NCBI GenBank assembly: GCA_964536015.1
Contig: CAZHVS010000038.1
Coordinates: 1 to 5,317, forward strand
Length of the DNA: 5,317 bases
Direction: 5' to 3'
Origin: CAZHVS01 sp964536015
GTDB taxonomy: Bacteria; Bacteroidota; Ignavibacteria; Ignavibacteriales; Ignavibacteriaceae
Each line of letters begins with the position of its first letter. The first letter of the stretch is position 1. Shown in pieces: positions 1-5,079 of the stretch. The notes beneath the pieces were generated by a model. The model was given only the letters and a program-made list of their open reading frames with translations, ran no database searches and was not told where the DNA came from. The translations under genes were made by a program, and so were the position numbers.

Positions 1-29
1 TCAACAGTAAATGAAAAATATAAAAGAAA

Positions 30-53
30 TAACAACGCAATATTGCGTTGTTA
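30..53. repeat. Perfect 24-bp palindrome
   Basis: The sequence from 30 to 53 equals its own reverse complement, with half-site TAACAACGCAAT and no spacer. It lies about 40 bases upstream of the promoter of the methyltransferase gene. Read on the minus strand it is followed by a T-rich stretch (leftwards from 29), so it could act as a terminator for leftward transcription. It could instead be an operator for a dimeric regulator or a recombination-site element. The half-site motif AACAACG also occurs in the right arm of the hairpin after the cassette (2868-2874), which favours a link to the cassette boundaries. The palindrome is certain; its function is not. Confidence 0.6.
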
Positions 54-56
54 CAA

Positions 57-68
57 ATGTTAGCCGTA
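57..68. repeat. Left 12-bp terminal inverted repeat of the restriction-modification cassette
   Basis: ATGTTAGCCGTA at this position is the exact reverse complement of TACGGCTAACAT at 2740-2751, and the two copies enclose the three restriction-modification genes and nothing else. The core GTTAGCC has the GTT start of an integron attC R' box but differs from the GTTRRRY consensus at one base. A second small stem, GCCGT/ACGGC (63-67 with 75-79), overlaps it. The repeat is seen directly; its role as a recombination boundary is inferred. Confidence 0.6.
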
Positions 69-92
69 ATCGCAACGGCAGAAAAACATAGA

Positions 93-122
93 TTGACAAT
101 AAATCGAAATTGATTATCTTTG
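93..122 (+). promoter_or_regulatory. Bacteroidota-type promoter of the restriction-modification operon
   Basis: TATCTTTG at 115-122 matches the Bacteroidota -7 consensus TAnnTTTG, and TTG at 93-95 lies 19 bases upstream, the usual spacing of the -33 element in this phylum. Transcription would begin roughly 5-8 bases after the box, leaving a leader of about 10 bases before the ATG at 139. No Shine-Dalgarno sequence is visible in that leader. This is the only clear promoter upstream of the three cassette genes, so it probably serves all three. Confidence 0.7.
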
Positions 123-138
123 CGAAAAATTAAACAAG

Positions 139-1431
139 ATGATAAATACAAAACATAAAGTAATAAACGGTGATAGTAGAAAAATGAATGAACTTGAAAA
201 TGAAAGTGTTCATTTAATAATTACTTCACCACCATATTGGCAACTAAAAGATTACGGAACAGATAATCAAATAGGTTTTCACGACAGTTACGAAAACTAC
301 ATAAACAATCTAAATTTAGTTTGGAACGAATGTAATAGAGTTTTACATAAAGGTTGTCGCCTTTGCATAAACATAGGCGACCAATTTGCAAGGTCAGTTT
401 ATTATGGTCGTTATAAAGTAATTCCCATTCGCACCGAAATAATAAAATTTTGCGAAACAATCGGTTTAGATTATATGGGAGCGATAATTTGGCAGAAAGC
501 TACCACTATGAATACATCCGGCGGCGCAAGTATTATGGGAAGTTTTCCATACCCAAGAAACGGAATTATAAAATTAGATTACGAATTTATTTTAATTTTC
601 AAAAAGCAGGGAAATGCACCAAAACCAACTTCTGAAAACAAAGAATTGTCTAAAATGACAATAGAAGAATGGAATACTTATTTTAATGGACATTGGAATT
701 TTGCAGGAGCAAAGCAAGACGCCGGACATCTTGCAATGTTTCCCGAAGAATTGCCCAAACGACTGATTAAAATGTTTTCTTTTGTTGGAGATACAATTTT
801 AGACCCATTTTTAGGAAGCGGAACAACTTCATTAACTGCAAGAATTTTAGACAGAAATTCTGTTGGATATGAAATAAATCCTGATTTTATCCCAATAATC
901 AAAGAAAAAATTGGTGTTAATTCAAATCAAATGTTTAATAATGGAAATTTTGAATTTATAACTCAAAAAACAAAAGAAACCGACTTTGAAAATCAAATAT
1001 CAAAATTACCATATATTTTTGTTGATACACATAAACTTGATAAAAAAATTGATGTTAAAAAACTTCAATTCGGTTCAAAGATTGACAAAGAAAGCGGAGA
1101 ACGAGAAGAATTTTATACTATTAAACAAATTATTTCACCAGAATTAGTTGAACTTTCAACGGGTTTAAAAATCCGTTTAATTGGTGTAAAACAAGATTTA
1201 ACGCAAAATGGTAAAGCAACAGAATTTTTGCAAAATAAAACAAAAGGACAAAAAGTATATCTAAAATTTGACAATGTTAAACACGACGAACAAAACAATT
1301 TATTTGCTTATCTTTATTTACAAAACAAAACTTTCATCAATGCCCATCTAATTAAAAACGGCTTAGCATTTGTTGATAACAGTTATGATTACAAGTACAA
1401 AGAAAAATTCAATAAATTTCAAAATATTTAA
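139..1431 (+). CDS. Type II DNA methyltransferase (beta class, probably N4-cytosine) with C-terminal SNase-like domain
   Basis: This enzyme should transfer a methyl group from S-adenosylmethionine to a base in a specific DNA site, protecting it from the nucleases encoded next. Catalytic motif TSPPYW (residues 29-34) precedes the cofactor-binding motif DPFLGSGTT (222-230), the order of the beta class; TSPPYW rather than DPPY favours N4-cytosine. GYEIN (243-247) and HLAMFPEELPKRLI (197-210) are further family motifs. The ATG at 139 keeps the typical N-terminal GDS segment (11-13), so it is preferred over the ATG at 184. Residues about 325-430 resemble a staphylococcal nuclease fold: KIRLIGV (344-350), the DxxxxLFAYLYL stretch (383-394) and NAHLIKNGLAFV (401-412). 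By eye the nuclease residues equivalent to Asp40, Glu43 and Arg87 are Lys, Leu and Asn, so that domain is probably not catalytic. The next gene starts 2 bases after the stop. Methyltransferase identity is firm; the modified base and target site are inferred or unknown. Confidence 0.93.
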   Translation: MINTKHKVINGDSRKMNELENESVHLIITSPPYWQLKDYGTDNQIGFHDSYENYINNLNLVWNECNRVLHKGCRLCINIGDQFARSVYYGRYKVIPIRTEIIKFCETIGLDYMGAIIWQKATTMNTSGGASIMGSFPYPRNGIIKLDYEFILIFKKQGNAPKPTSENKELSKMTIEEWNTYFNGHWNFAGAKQDAGHLAMFPEELPKRLIKMFSFVGDTILDPFLGSGTTSLTARILDRNSVGYEINPDFIPIIKEKIGVNSNQMFNNGNFEFITQKTKETDFENQISKLPYIFVDTHKLDKKIDVKKLQFGSKIDKESGEREEFYTIKQIISPELVELSTGLKIRLIGVKQDLTQNGKATEFLQNKTKGQKVYLKFDNVKHDEQNNLFAYLYLQNKTFINAHLIKNGLAFVDNSYDYKYKEKFNKFQNI

Positions 1432-1433
1432 CA

Positions 1434-2051
1434 ATGGCATATACAGGTGGAGAATTAAATAAACTTAACGGTGATTATGGTATTTCAGCACCATATAAAT
1501 CAGTACCGGTAATGAAATTAATAAAAAATCATAGACCTAAAAGCAAAGATGAACTTTATGAGTTAATAAAAACTCATTTTGAAACCAATTGTAATTGTGG
1601 CGTGAAAAGTCAAGGCACGGTAGAAGATTTTGGAAAAAATTTATATGAAGCACAATTCAAAGAGTGGAAACAGTATAAATATTCATTACAAGAATGTATT
1701 CAGTGGGAATATGATTTATTCGTAGTGCAGTCATTAAAAGGTACTTTAATTGAAAATAAAGCAAAACAACAATTAAAAATTGAATTGCCTAATTTTATTA
1801 TTAATGAAGCCGAAGGTTTTGTAGATGAAGAATTGCGTGTAGATATAATAATACTCAAAAATAATATTGAAATCTGTGGAATACAAGTAAAACCTCTAAC
1901 ATTCAATTTAATGCGAGAAGGTGTAATTACTTTCAATAAAATTGCAAATGCAAAATGGGGAAAACCTGTTTTTTATCTGTTTTATGATGATAAAGAAAAT
2001 TTCACAAACATTAAAGAAGTAATTACCGATATAACTAAATTAAATGTCTAA
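1434..2051 (+). CDS. MjaI-like Type II restriction endonuclease, first paralogue
   Basis: The 205-residue protein is probably a site-specific endonuclease paired with the methyltransferase 2 bases upstream. The N-terminal segment with PVMKLIKNHRPKSKDEL (25-41) matches the conserved start of the MjaI family as I know it (MjaI itself cuts CTAG), and corresponds to the similar segment in the next gene. A PD-(D/E)XK-type core is suggested by Asp137 in the strand RVDIII, then Gln151-Val-Lys153 in GIQVKP, with Glu107 in the preceding helix. The usual acidic residue before X-Lys is Gln, a variant known in some restriction enzymes. There are no membrane segments. The last 8 bases overlap the next gene, implying translational coupling. 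It has no recognisable DNA-binding domain apart from the family fold. Family assignment is by motif recognition and fits the context; the recognition sequence cannot be read from the sequence. Confidence 0.78.
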   Translation: MAYTGGELNKLNGDYGISAPYKSVPVMKLIKNHRPKSKDELYELIKTHFETNCNCGVKSQGTVEDFGKNLYEAQFKEWKQYKYSLQECIQWEYDLFVVQSLKGTLIENKAKQQLKIELPNFIINEAEGFVDEELRVDIIILKNNIEICGIQVKPLTFNLMREGVITFNKIANAKWGKPVFYLFYDDKENFTNIKEVITDITKLNV

Positions 2052-2748
2052 AAAGGAAATTAAAAAATACTCATTAGAGTTTGGCAAGAAAGAAAAAGTT
2101 TTGAATTATGCTTGTCAAACTTATCAACTTTCACGGCCAAATAAAGTAGGTGCAGTTATGTCGCTAATACGTGATTGTCAACCGAAAACAATTGAAGATT
2201 GGGAAAAATGGTATTTTGAAAAAGCATACACAGAAAGTAAAAATCCAATCAAAATAACACCTGAAATTTTGCAAGAATTAGGCGAAAGATTGTATGAAAA
2301 AATAACAGAAGTTGTTATCCCTGAATGGACTGCCGCATTTCAAGATTTGACATTGAAAGATTGCATTGATTATATTCACAATCTAACAATTAACAGAACT
2401 TTTGACGGATATTTGCGAGAAAAATCTGTCATAAATGACGGATTGGCAAAGCAATTTCCAAAAGTAAAATTCGTTGAAAGTGATACTGACCTTGACCATG
2501 CAGGAGATATTGATTATTTGGGGTTTGTAGGTAAATATGCTTTTGGTATTCAAATTAAACCAGTTACCGCAAAATCTAATTTTGGAAATTACTCTGCAAC
2601 AGAAAGAATGAAAGCTAATTTCAGAGATTTTGAAGAAAAATACAAAGGAAAAGTATTTATAGTTTTCAGTTTAGACGGTGAAATTGCAAATAAAGAAGTA
2701 ATTCAACAAATTGAAAATGAAATAATAACGATTGAAAAATACGGCTAA
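2044..2748 (+). CDS. MjaI-like Type II restriction endonuclease, second paralogue
   Basis: This 234-residue protein is the clearer MjaI-family member of the pair: SRPNKVGAVMSLIRDC (30-45) and KTIEDWEKWYFEKAY (48-62) are the family's N-terminal signature as I know it. The core reads GDIDYLG (154-160) followed by FGIQIKP (167-173), giving Asp157 (or Asp155), Gln170 and Lys172 as candidate catalytic residues. GYLREK (122-127) supplies a helix glutamate. The core aligns with VDIII...GIQVKP in the upstream gene, and the N-terminal segments and the GTLIENK/GYLREKS segment also align, so the two are diverged paralogues. The ATG lies 8 bases inside the previous gene. The stop codon lies inside the right 12-bp inverted repeat of the cassette. 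The two proteins may form a heterodimer or act separately. The type of enzyme is well supported; the working arrangement is inferred. Confidence 0.82.
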   Translation: MSKKEIKKYSLEFGKKEKVLNYACQTYQLSRPNKVGAVMSLIRDCQPKTIEDWEKWYFEKAYTESKNPIKITPEILQELGERLYEKITEVVIPEWTAAFQDLTLKDCIDYIHNLTINRTFDGYLREKSVINDGLAKQFPKVKFVESDTDLDHAGDIDYLGFVGKYAFGIQIKPVTAKSNFGNYSATERMKANFRDFEEKYKGKVFIVFSLDGEIANKEVIQQIENEIITIEKYG

Positions 2749-2751
2749 CAT
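2740..2751. repeat. Right 12-bp terminal inverted repeat of the restriction-modification cassette
   Basis: TACGGCTAACAT is the exact reverse complement of 57-68. It contains the TAA stop (2746-2748) of the second endonuclease gene, so gene end and cassette end coincide. GGCTAAC resembles the attC R'' box RYYYAAC with one mismatch. Confidence 0.6.
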
Positions 2752-2885
2752 ATTATTGACCGGCCAATGTTCTTTTTGTGGGGCCTATTTCTGTAACACA
2801 AACATTTGTGCAAGAAAGTAACTTTTTCGGTAACACGAACATTTTACTTTCAAACCCCCACAAAAAGAACAACGTCGGCAATAAT
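2752..2885. repeat. Long imperfect hairpin at the cassette end, attC-like
   Basis: The arms pair in two blocks: ATTATTG (2752-2758) with CAATAAT (2879-2885), and GTTCTTTTTGTGGGG (2769-2783) with CCCCACAAAAAGAAC (2856-2870), a perfect 15-bp match. The 10- and 8-base stretches between the blocks pair poorly and would form a bulge. Inside the 72-base loop, GAAAGTAA (2814-2821) can pair with TTACTTTC (2844-2851). A GGCTAAC box (2743-2749) lies just before it and GTTATCT (2891-2897) just after, the outer-box plus bulged-stem layout of an integron cassette recombination site. The right arm is followed by a run of T, so it might also stop transcription of the operon. A weak GTG-started reading frame crosses it but shows no family similarity until after 2897. 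Confidence 0.6.
2789..2844 (+). repeat. Two 19-bp near-identical direct repeats in the hairpin loop
   Basis: TTCTGTAACACAAACATTT (2789-2807) recurs as TTCGGTAACACGAACATTT (2826-2844) with 17 of 19 positions identical and a period of 37. Both lie between the two arms of the long hairpin. They may be protein-binding sites of a recombination element or the result of a small internal duplication. Confidence 0.6.
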
Positions 2886-2897
2886 TTTTCGTTATCT

Positions 2898-3059
2898 AAA
2901 GAACCGCCTAAACACACAAAACAAAAACTTGATATGGGGAAAAGCTGCGTACGATTTAAAAAATTTGATGATATCCCCTTTAAACTAATAGGTCAGCTAA
3001 TGCAAAAAATAAGTGTAGAAAAATGGATAAAGATGTACGAGACGAACCTGAAAAAATAA
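2898..3059 (+). pseudogene. C-terminal remnant of a DUF1801 (YdhG-like) protein gene
   Basis: The frame ending in TAA at 3057-3059 encodes KLDMGKSCVRFKKFDDIP and then FKLIGQLMQKISVEKWIKMYE, which I recognise as the conserved C-terminal end of DUF1801-domain proteins in Bacteroidota. Complete members are about 110-150 residues; only about 50 are present here. The frame stays open leftwards to a GTG at 2778, but the residues encoded across the hairpin (2778-2890) look like chance translation of the repeat. Similarity therefore begins just after the hairpin's right boundary, with no sensible start codon or leader. The likeliest explanation is that arrival of the restriction-modification cassette cut the gene, or that a deletion joined the two. 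The function of DUF1801 proteins is poorly known, and this copy should be inactive. The family call rests on the KSCVRFKK block and the W-I-x-x-Y-E ending. Confidence 0.65.
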
Positions 3060-3085
3060 AGCCGCTAACCTACAACACGGCTTTT
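3058..3085 (+). terminator. Rho-independent-type terminator after the DUF1801 remnant
   Basis: AAAGCCG (3058-3064) pairs with CGGCTTT (3078-3084) around a 13-base loop, and the following sequence is T-rich (TTTT, then TATTATTTTATT). The left arm overlaps the remnant's stop codon. The stem is modest, so efficiency is uncertain. It separates the cassette region from the membrane protein gene. Confidence 0.6.
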
Positions 3086-3116
3086 GCTCTATTATTTTAT
3101 TCCATTAGATTGATAT

Positions 3117-3551
3117 ATGAAAAAATTAATTAAGACTAAAACAAAAAATTTTGTCATCCTGTATTTACTCATCGATTTGATTTGTGCCGGCGCTGGTATG
3201 GGTGTTCCTGTTTTCAATATACTGCTCGGCTTTCCTTTAGGATATTACTTAACAAGAAGAATTTCTCTTTCTGAAAACCACGCTCCTTCTCTTCACAAGA
3301 AAATTCTAAAGTTTTCAGTTTTAACATCTGCCTTTACTTTTCTATTAATGCTTGTGGTCTGGGGAGCGGCTGCTTCTATTTTCCTGAACTCAACTGCAGA
3401 TTTCAAAAATTTTGGACATCCTTTTATTCTTTATGACCCTAAGATAAGTTTTATTGGCTGGCTAATTTTAATCATATTCATCTCTCCTTTCCTGCAGCTA
3501 TTAACAACTATTTTCGCATCATTTATTACTTTGTTGTATTATGAAAAATAA
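3117..3551 (+). CDS. Small four-helix membrane protein of unknown function
   Basis: I do not recognise a characterised family. The 144 residues hold about four hydrophobic segments: roughly 11-29, 31-46 (short, glycine-rich), 64-90 and 110-141. The first pair is joined by AGAGMGVPVFNILLGFPLG (24-42), which looks like a conserved tight turn between helices. The loop between segments 2 and 3 is basic (RR at 47-48, KK at 61-62), and a polar loop with HPFILYDPK (101-109) precedes the last segment. No signal peptide cleavage site, metal-binding cluster or transport signature is visible. It starts 31 bases after the terminator. A weak promoter-like pair, TTTG (3083-3086) and TAGATTG (3106-3112), 19 bases apart, would give an almost leaderless transcript. 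The frame and membrane nature are well supported; the function is unknown. Confidence 0.8.
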   Translation: MKKLIKTKTKNFVILYLLIDLICAGAGMGVPVFNILLGFPLGYYLTRRISLSENHAPSLHKKILKFSVLTSAFTFLLMLVVWGAAASIFLNSTADFKNFGHPFILYDPKISFIGWLILIIFISPFLQLLTTIFASFITLLYYEK

Positions 3552-3649
3552 AATCGTCACAGCTATTAACAAACAATACTCCCTCGCTAATAAAAAGCTC
3601 TGTTTACTTTTAACAAATCTTTTCTTTAATATTAAAAAACTGCCGAACA

Positions 3650-4204
3650 ATGATTGACAATCTTTTAAATACCCTAAAACTCAACAAAAAAAACTGGTCA
3701 ATGTTTCAAAACTGCTTCGTTGAAAAAAAAATTCCTCCTAAAACCGTTTTATTGCACGAAGGAGAAATCTCTAAAAACATTTATTTAATCAAAAATGGCT
3801 GTCTGAGAGAATGGTTTAACAAAGATGGAAAAGACATAACATTTCAATTCTTTTTCGAAGGTCAGCCAGTCGCTTCAATTGACAGCTTCATCAATCAAAA
3901 ACCAAGTCTTTTCTCAATCGAAAGCATTGAACCAACAACTGTTTTATCTATCTCAAAAACTGACTTCGAAAAACTTCTCATTGCCTGCCCACAATTTAAT
4001 AACGGATTTCAAAATTTTATTTTTCAACGATTTAGAATTTACGGACAATTATTTCTTTCAAGAATAAAAGACTCTCCTCAAGAACGCTACAAAGACTTAA
4101 TCAAAAACCATCCCGAAATAATCAATCGCGTACCTCAACACTATATTGCTTCCTTTCTGGGAATAACTCCGGTCTCACTTAGTCGAATCCGAAATAGAAA
4201 GTAA
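3650..4204 (+). CDS. Crp/Fnr-family transcriptional regulator
   Basis: This 184-residue cytoplasmic protein should bind DNA as a dimer and control nearby genes. Residues about 25-115 form a cyclic-nucleotide-binding-type beta barrel (LLHEGEISKNIYLIKNGCLR at 34-53, then SIESIEPTTVLSISKTDF at 89-106). A long dimerisation helix follows at about 115-140, and a helix-turn-helix VPQHYIASFLGITPVSLSRI ends the protein at 161-180. The phosphate-binding GE...PRxA signature of cAMP-binding members is not recognisable, and the cysteines (22, 51, 113) are not arranged like the iron-sulfur cluster of FNR, so neither cAMP nor an oxygen-sensing cluster is evident. Its length and layout are typical of the many Bacteroidota members with unknown ligands. 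It precedes a ferredoxin and a haem-type membrane protein and may regulate them. A 98-base gap separates it from the upstream gene, in which I see no TAnnTTTG promoter. Confidence 0.9.
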   Translation: MIDNLLNTLKLNKKNWSMFQNCFVEKKIPPKTVLLHEGEISKNIYLIKNGCLREWFNKDGKDITFQFFFEGQPVASIDSFINQKPSLFSIESIEPTTVLSISKTDFEKLLIACPQFNNGFQNFIFQRFRIYGQLFLSRIKDSPQERYKDLIKNHPEIINRVPQHYIASFLGITPVSLSRIRNRK

Positions 4205-4215
4205 AAATCATTTCT

Positions 4216-4227
4216 TAACAATTGTTA
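4216..4227. promoter_or_regulatory. 12-bp palindrome, candidate operator upstream of the ferredoxin gene
   Basis: TAACAATTGTTA is a perfect palindrome in the 77-base gap between the regulator and the ferredoxin gene, about 55 bases before the ferredoxin start. Crp/Fnr dimers bind short inverted repeats of this size, so it could be the regulator's site. Perfect 12-bp AT-rich palindromes also occur by chance in such DNA. No clear TAnnTTTG box follows. Confidence 0.35.
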
Positions 4228-4281
4228 TCGTTTCCCTGATTATTTCTAAAGAATTTTACTAACAAATTTTTATTCTTTAAT

Positions 4282-4512
4282 ATGAAACAAAATCTCTTCA
4301 AAAAAGAACATACAACCACACCTTTTCTGGTGCTCAACACTAAAAAATGTAAAGCATGCTGGAAATGCTTAAACGCATGCCCCAACAAAGTAATTGGTCG
4401 GATTAATCTACCTTGGCACAAACACATCCGCTTTATCAATCGAAATGCATGCGTCGGCTGTATGAAATGCCTCAACCTCTGCTCATCTACCGCAATAACA
4501 AAATCAAAATAA
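4282..4512 (+). CDS. Dicluster 4Fe-4S ferredoxin-type protein
   Basis: This small soluble electron carrier should hold two 4Fe-4S clusters. CxxCxxCxxxCP is formed by Cys23, 26, 29 and 33, and a second CxxCxxCxxxC by Cys57, 60, 63 and 67, the standard bacterial ferredoxin fold in which each motif lends its last cysteine to the other cluster. The spacing between motifs (33 to 57) is longer than in minimal clostridial ferredoxins and contains WHKH (45-48). The protein is 76 residues, with a 20-residue polar N-terminal extension and no signal peptide, so it should act in the cytoplasm. The membrane protein gene begins 16 bases downstream and is probably its redox partner, in one operon. The natural donor is not shown by the sequence. 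Confidence 0.9.
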   Translation: MKQNLFKKEHTTTPFLVLNTKKCKACWKCLNACPNKVIGRINLPWHKHIRFINRNACVGCMKCLNLCSSTAITKSK

Positions 4513-4515
4513 ATT

Positions 4516-4520
4516 AGGAG
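4516..4520 (+). promoter_or_regulatory. Shine-Dalgarno sequence supporting a TTG start
   Basis: AGGAG lies 8 bases before the TTG at 4529. It is the only good Shine-Dalgarno match I found before a gene in this window. It supports TTG as the start of the membrane protein, because the first in-frame ATG (residue 26) would cut into the first helix. Confidence 0.65.
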
Positions 4521-4528
4521 ATTATATT

Positions 4529-5044
4529 TTGCAAAATAATATTACTCGCTTCATTATAAATCTTGGATTATTTATCTCTGGTATTGCATCTGCTTTCTCA
4601 GGAATGCTTATTCAAATAAAGTATCACTTGCATCGTCATGGTAACATTCAAAACAATAATTTTGTGCTTGGTATAAATTACCACGGTTGGTCTCTCCTGC
4701 ACAAAATTTCCATAACCCTTCTCTCTTTATTAATAACTTACCATATCTATCAGCATTGGAAATGGTACAAAACTATAATTAAAAAAAGACTCTTTGCAAA
4801 AAACCAACAAGTCCTCATTTTTTCCACCCTCTTTATTTTAGTAGCAATAACCGGACTGATTCCATGGTGTATTGACTCATTAACAGGCAACGCAATACAA
4901 CGAAAAACATTCATCGAAATTCACGATAAAATTGCAATAATTCTATCGCTCTATCTTATTTTACATATCATCAAAAAAATGAAATGGTACTCTGCTGCCT
5001 TTAAAAAAATTATCAACAAACGCAGCACTCTAAACCGCTCATAA
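4529..5044 (+). CDS. Four-helix membrane protein, DUF4405/cytochrome b-like, probable haem-binding redox partner
   Basis: The 171-residue protein has four hydrophobic segments at about 8-30, 54-77, 96-113 and 131-149. Histidines sit at positions expected for haem ligands: His58 and His72 in segment 2 (HKI...TYH), and His132 and His146 in segment 4 (IHDKIAIILSLYLILHI), plus His52 and His76 nearby. The pattern HxxxxxxxxxxxxxH followed by WKWY or KWY at helix ends is typical of DUF4405-type, cytochrome b561-like proteins, which carry electrons across or within the membrane. A cluster HLHRH (33-37) follows helix 1. It starts with TTG, backed by a Shine-Dalgarno sequence, 16 bases after the ferredoxin gene, so the two proteins probably work together. 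Direction of electron flow and final acceptor are unknown. Membrane topology is firm, haem binding likely, family name moderately sure. Confidence 0.8.
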   Translation: MQNNITRFIINLGLFISGIASAFSGMLIQIKYHLHRHGNIQNNNFVLGINYHGWSLLHKISITLLSLLITYHIYQHWKWYKTIIKKRLFAKNQQVLIFSTLFILVAITGLIPWCIDSLTGNAIQRKTFIEIHDKIAIILSLYLILHIIKKMKWYSAAFKKIINKRSTLNRS

Positions 5045-5079
5045 AGCATTAGAATCTAATAACCAAATCATACCTCCTC

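Noticed and set aside
1..63. Open plus-strand frame from the window edge to a TAG at 61-63, ending ...NAILRCYKC
   Set aside because: Only 20 codons with no start in view, and it runs through the palindrome. It could be the tail of an upstream cassette gene, but nothing in it supports coding.
139..184. ATG at 184 as the methyltransferase start
   Set aside because: It would remove the N-terminal GDS segment typical of the family; the ATG at 139 also fits the promoter.
57..2751. Insertion sequence or transposon with the 12-bp repeats as transposase ends
   Set aside because: No transposase is encoded between the repeats and no flanking target duplication is visible, so a passive cassette is the simpler description.
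2778..2897. N-terminal part of the 93-codon GTG-started frame leading into the DUF1801 remnant
   Set aside because: It is a translation of the hairpin and its repeats, with no family similarity and no ribosome binding site. Only the part after about 2898 looks like protein.
4215..4475. Minus-strand frame of 86 codons opposite the ferredoxin gene
   Set aside because: It is antisense to a clearly conserved cysteine-motif gene and shows no recognisable domain.
5048..5060. ATTAGAATCTAAT near-palindrome after the DUF4405-like gene, considered as a terminator
   Set aside because: The stem is only 6 AT-rich pairs with a single-base loop and no following T run, too weak to call.
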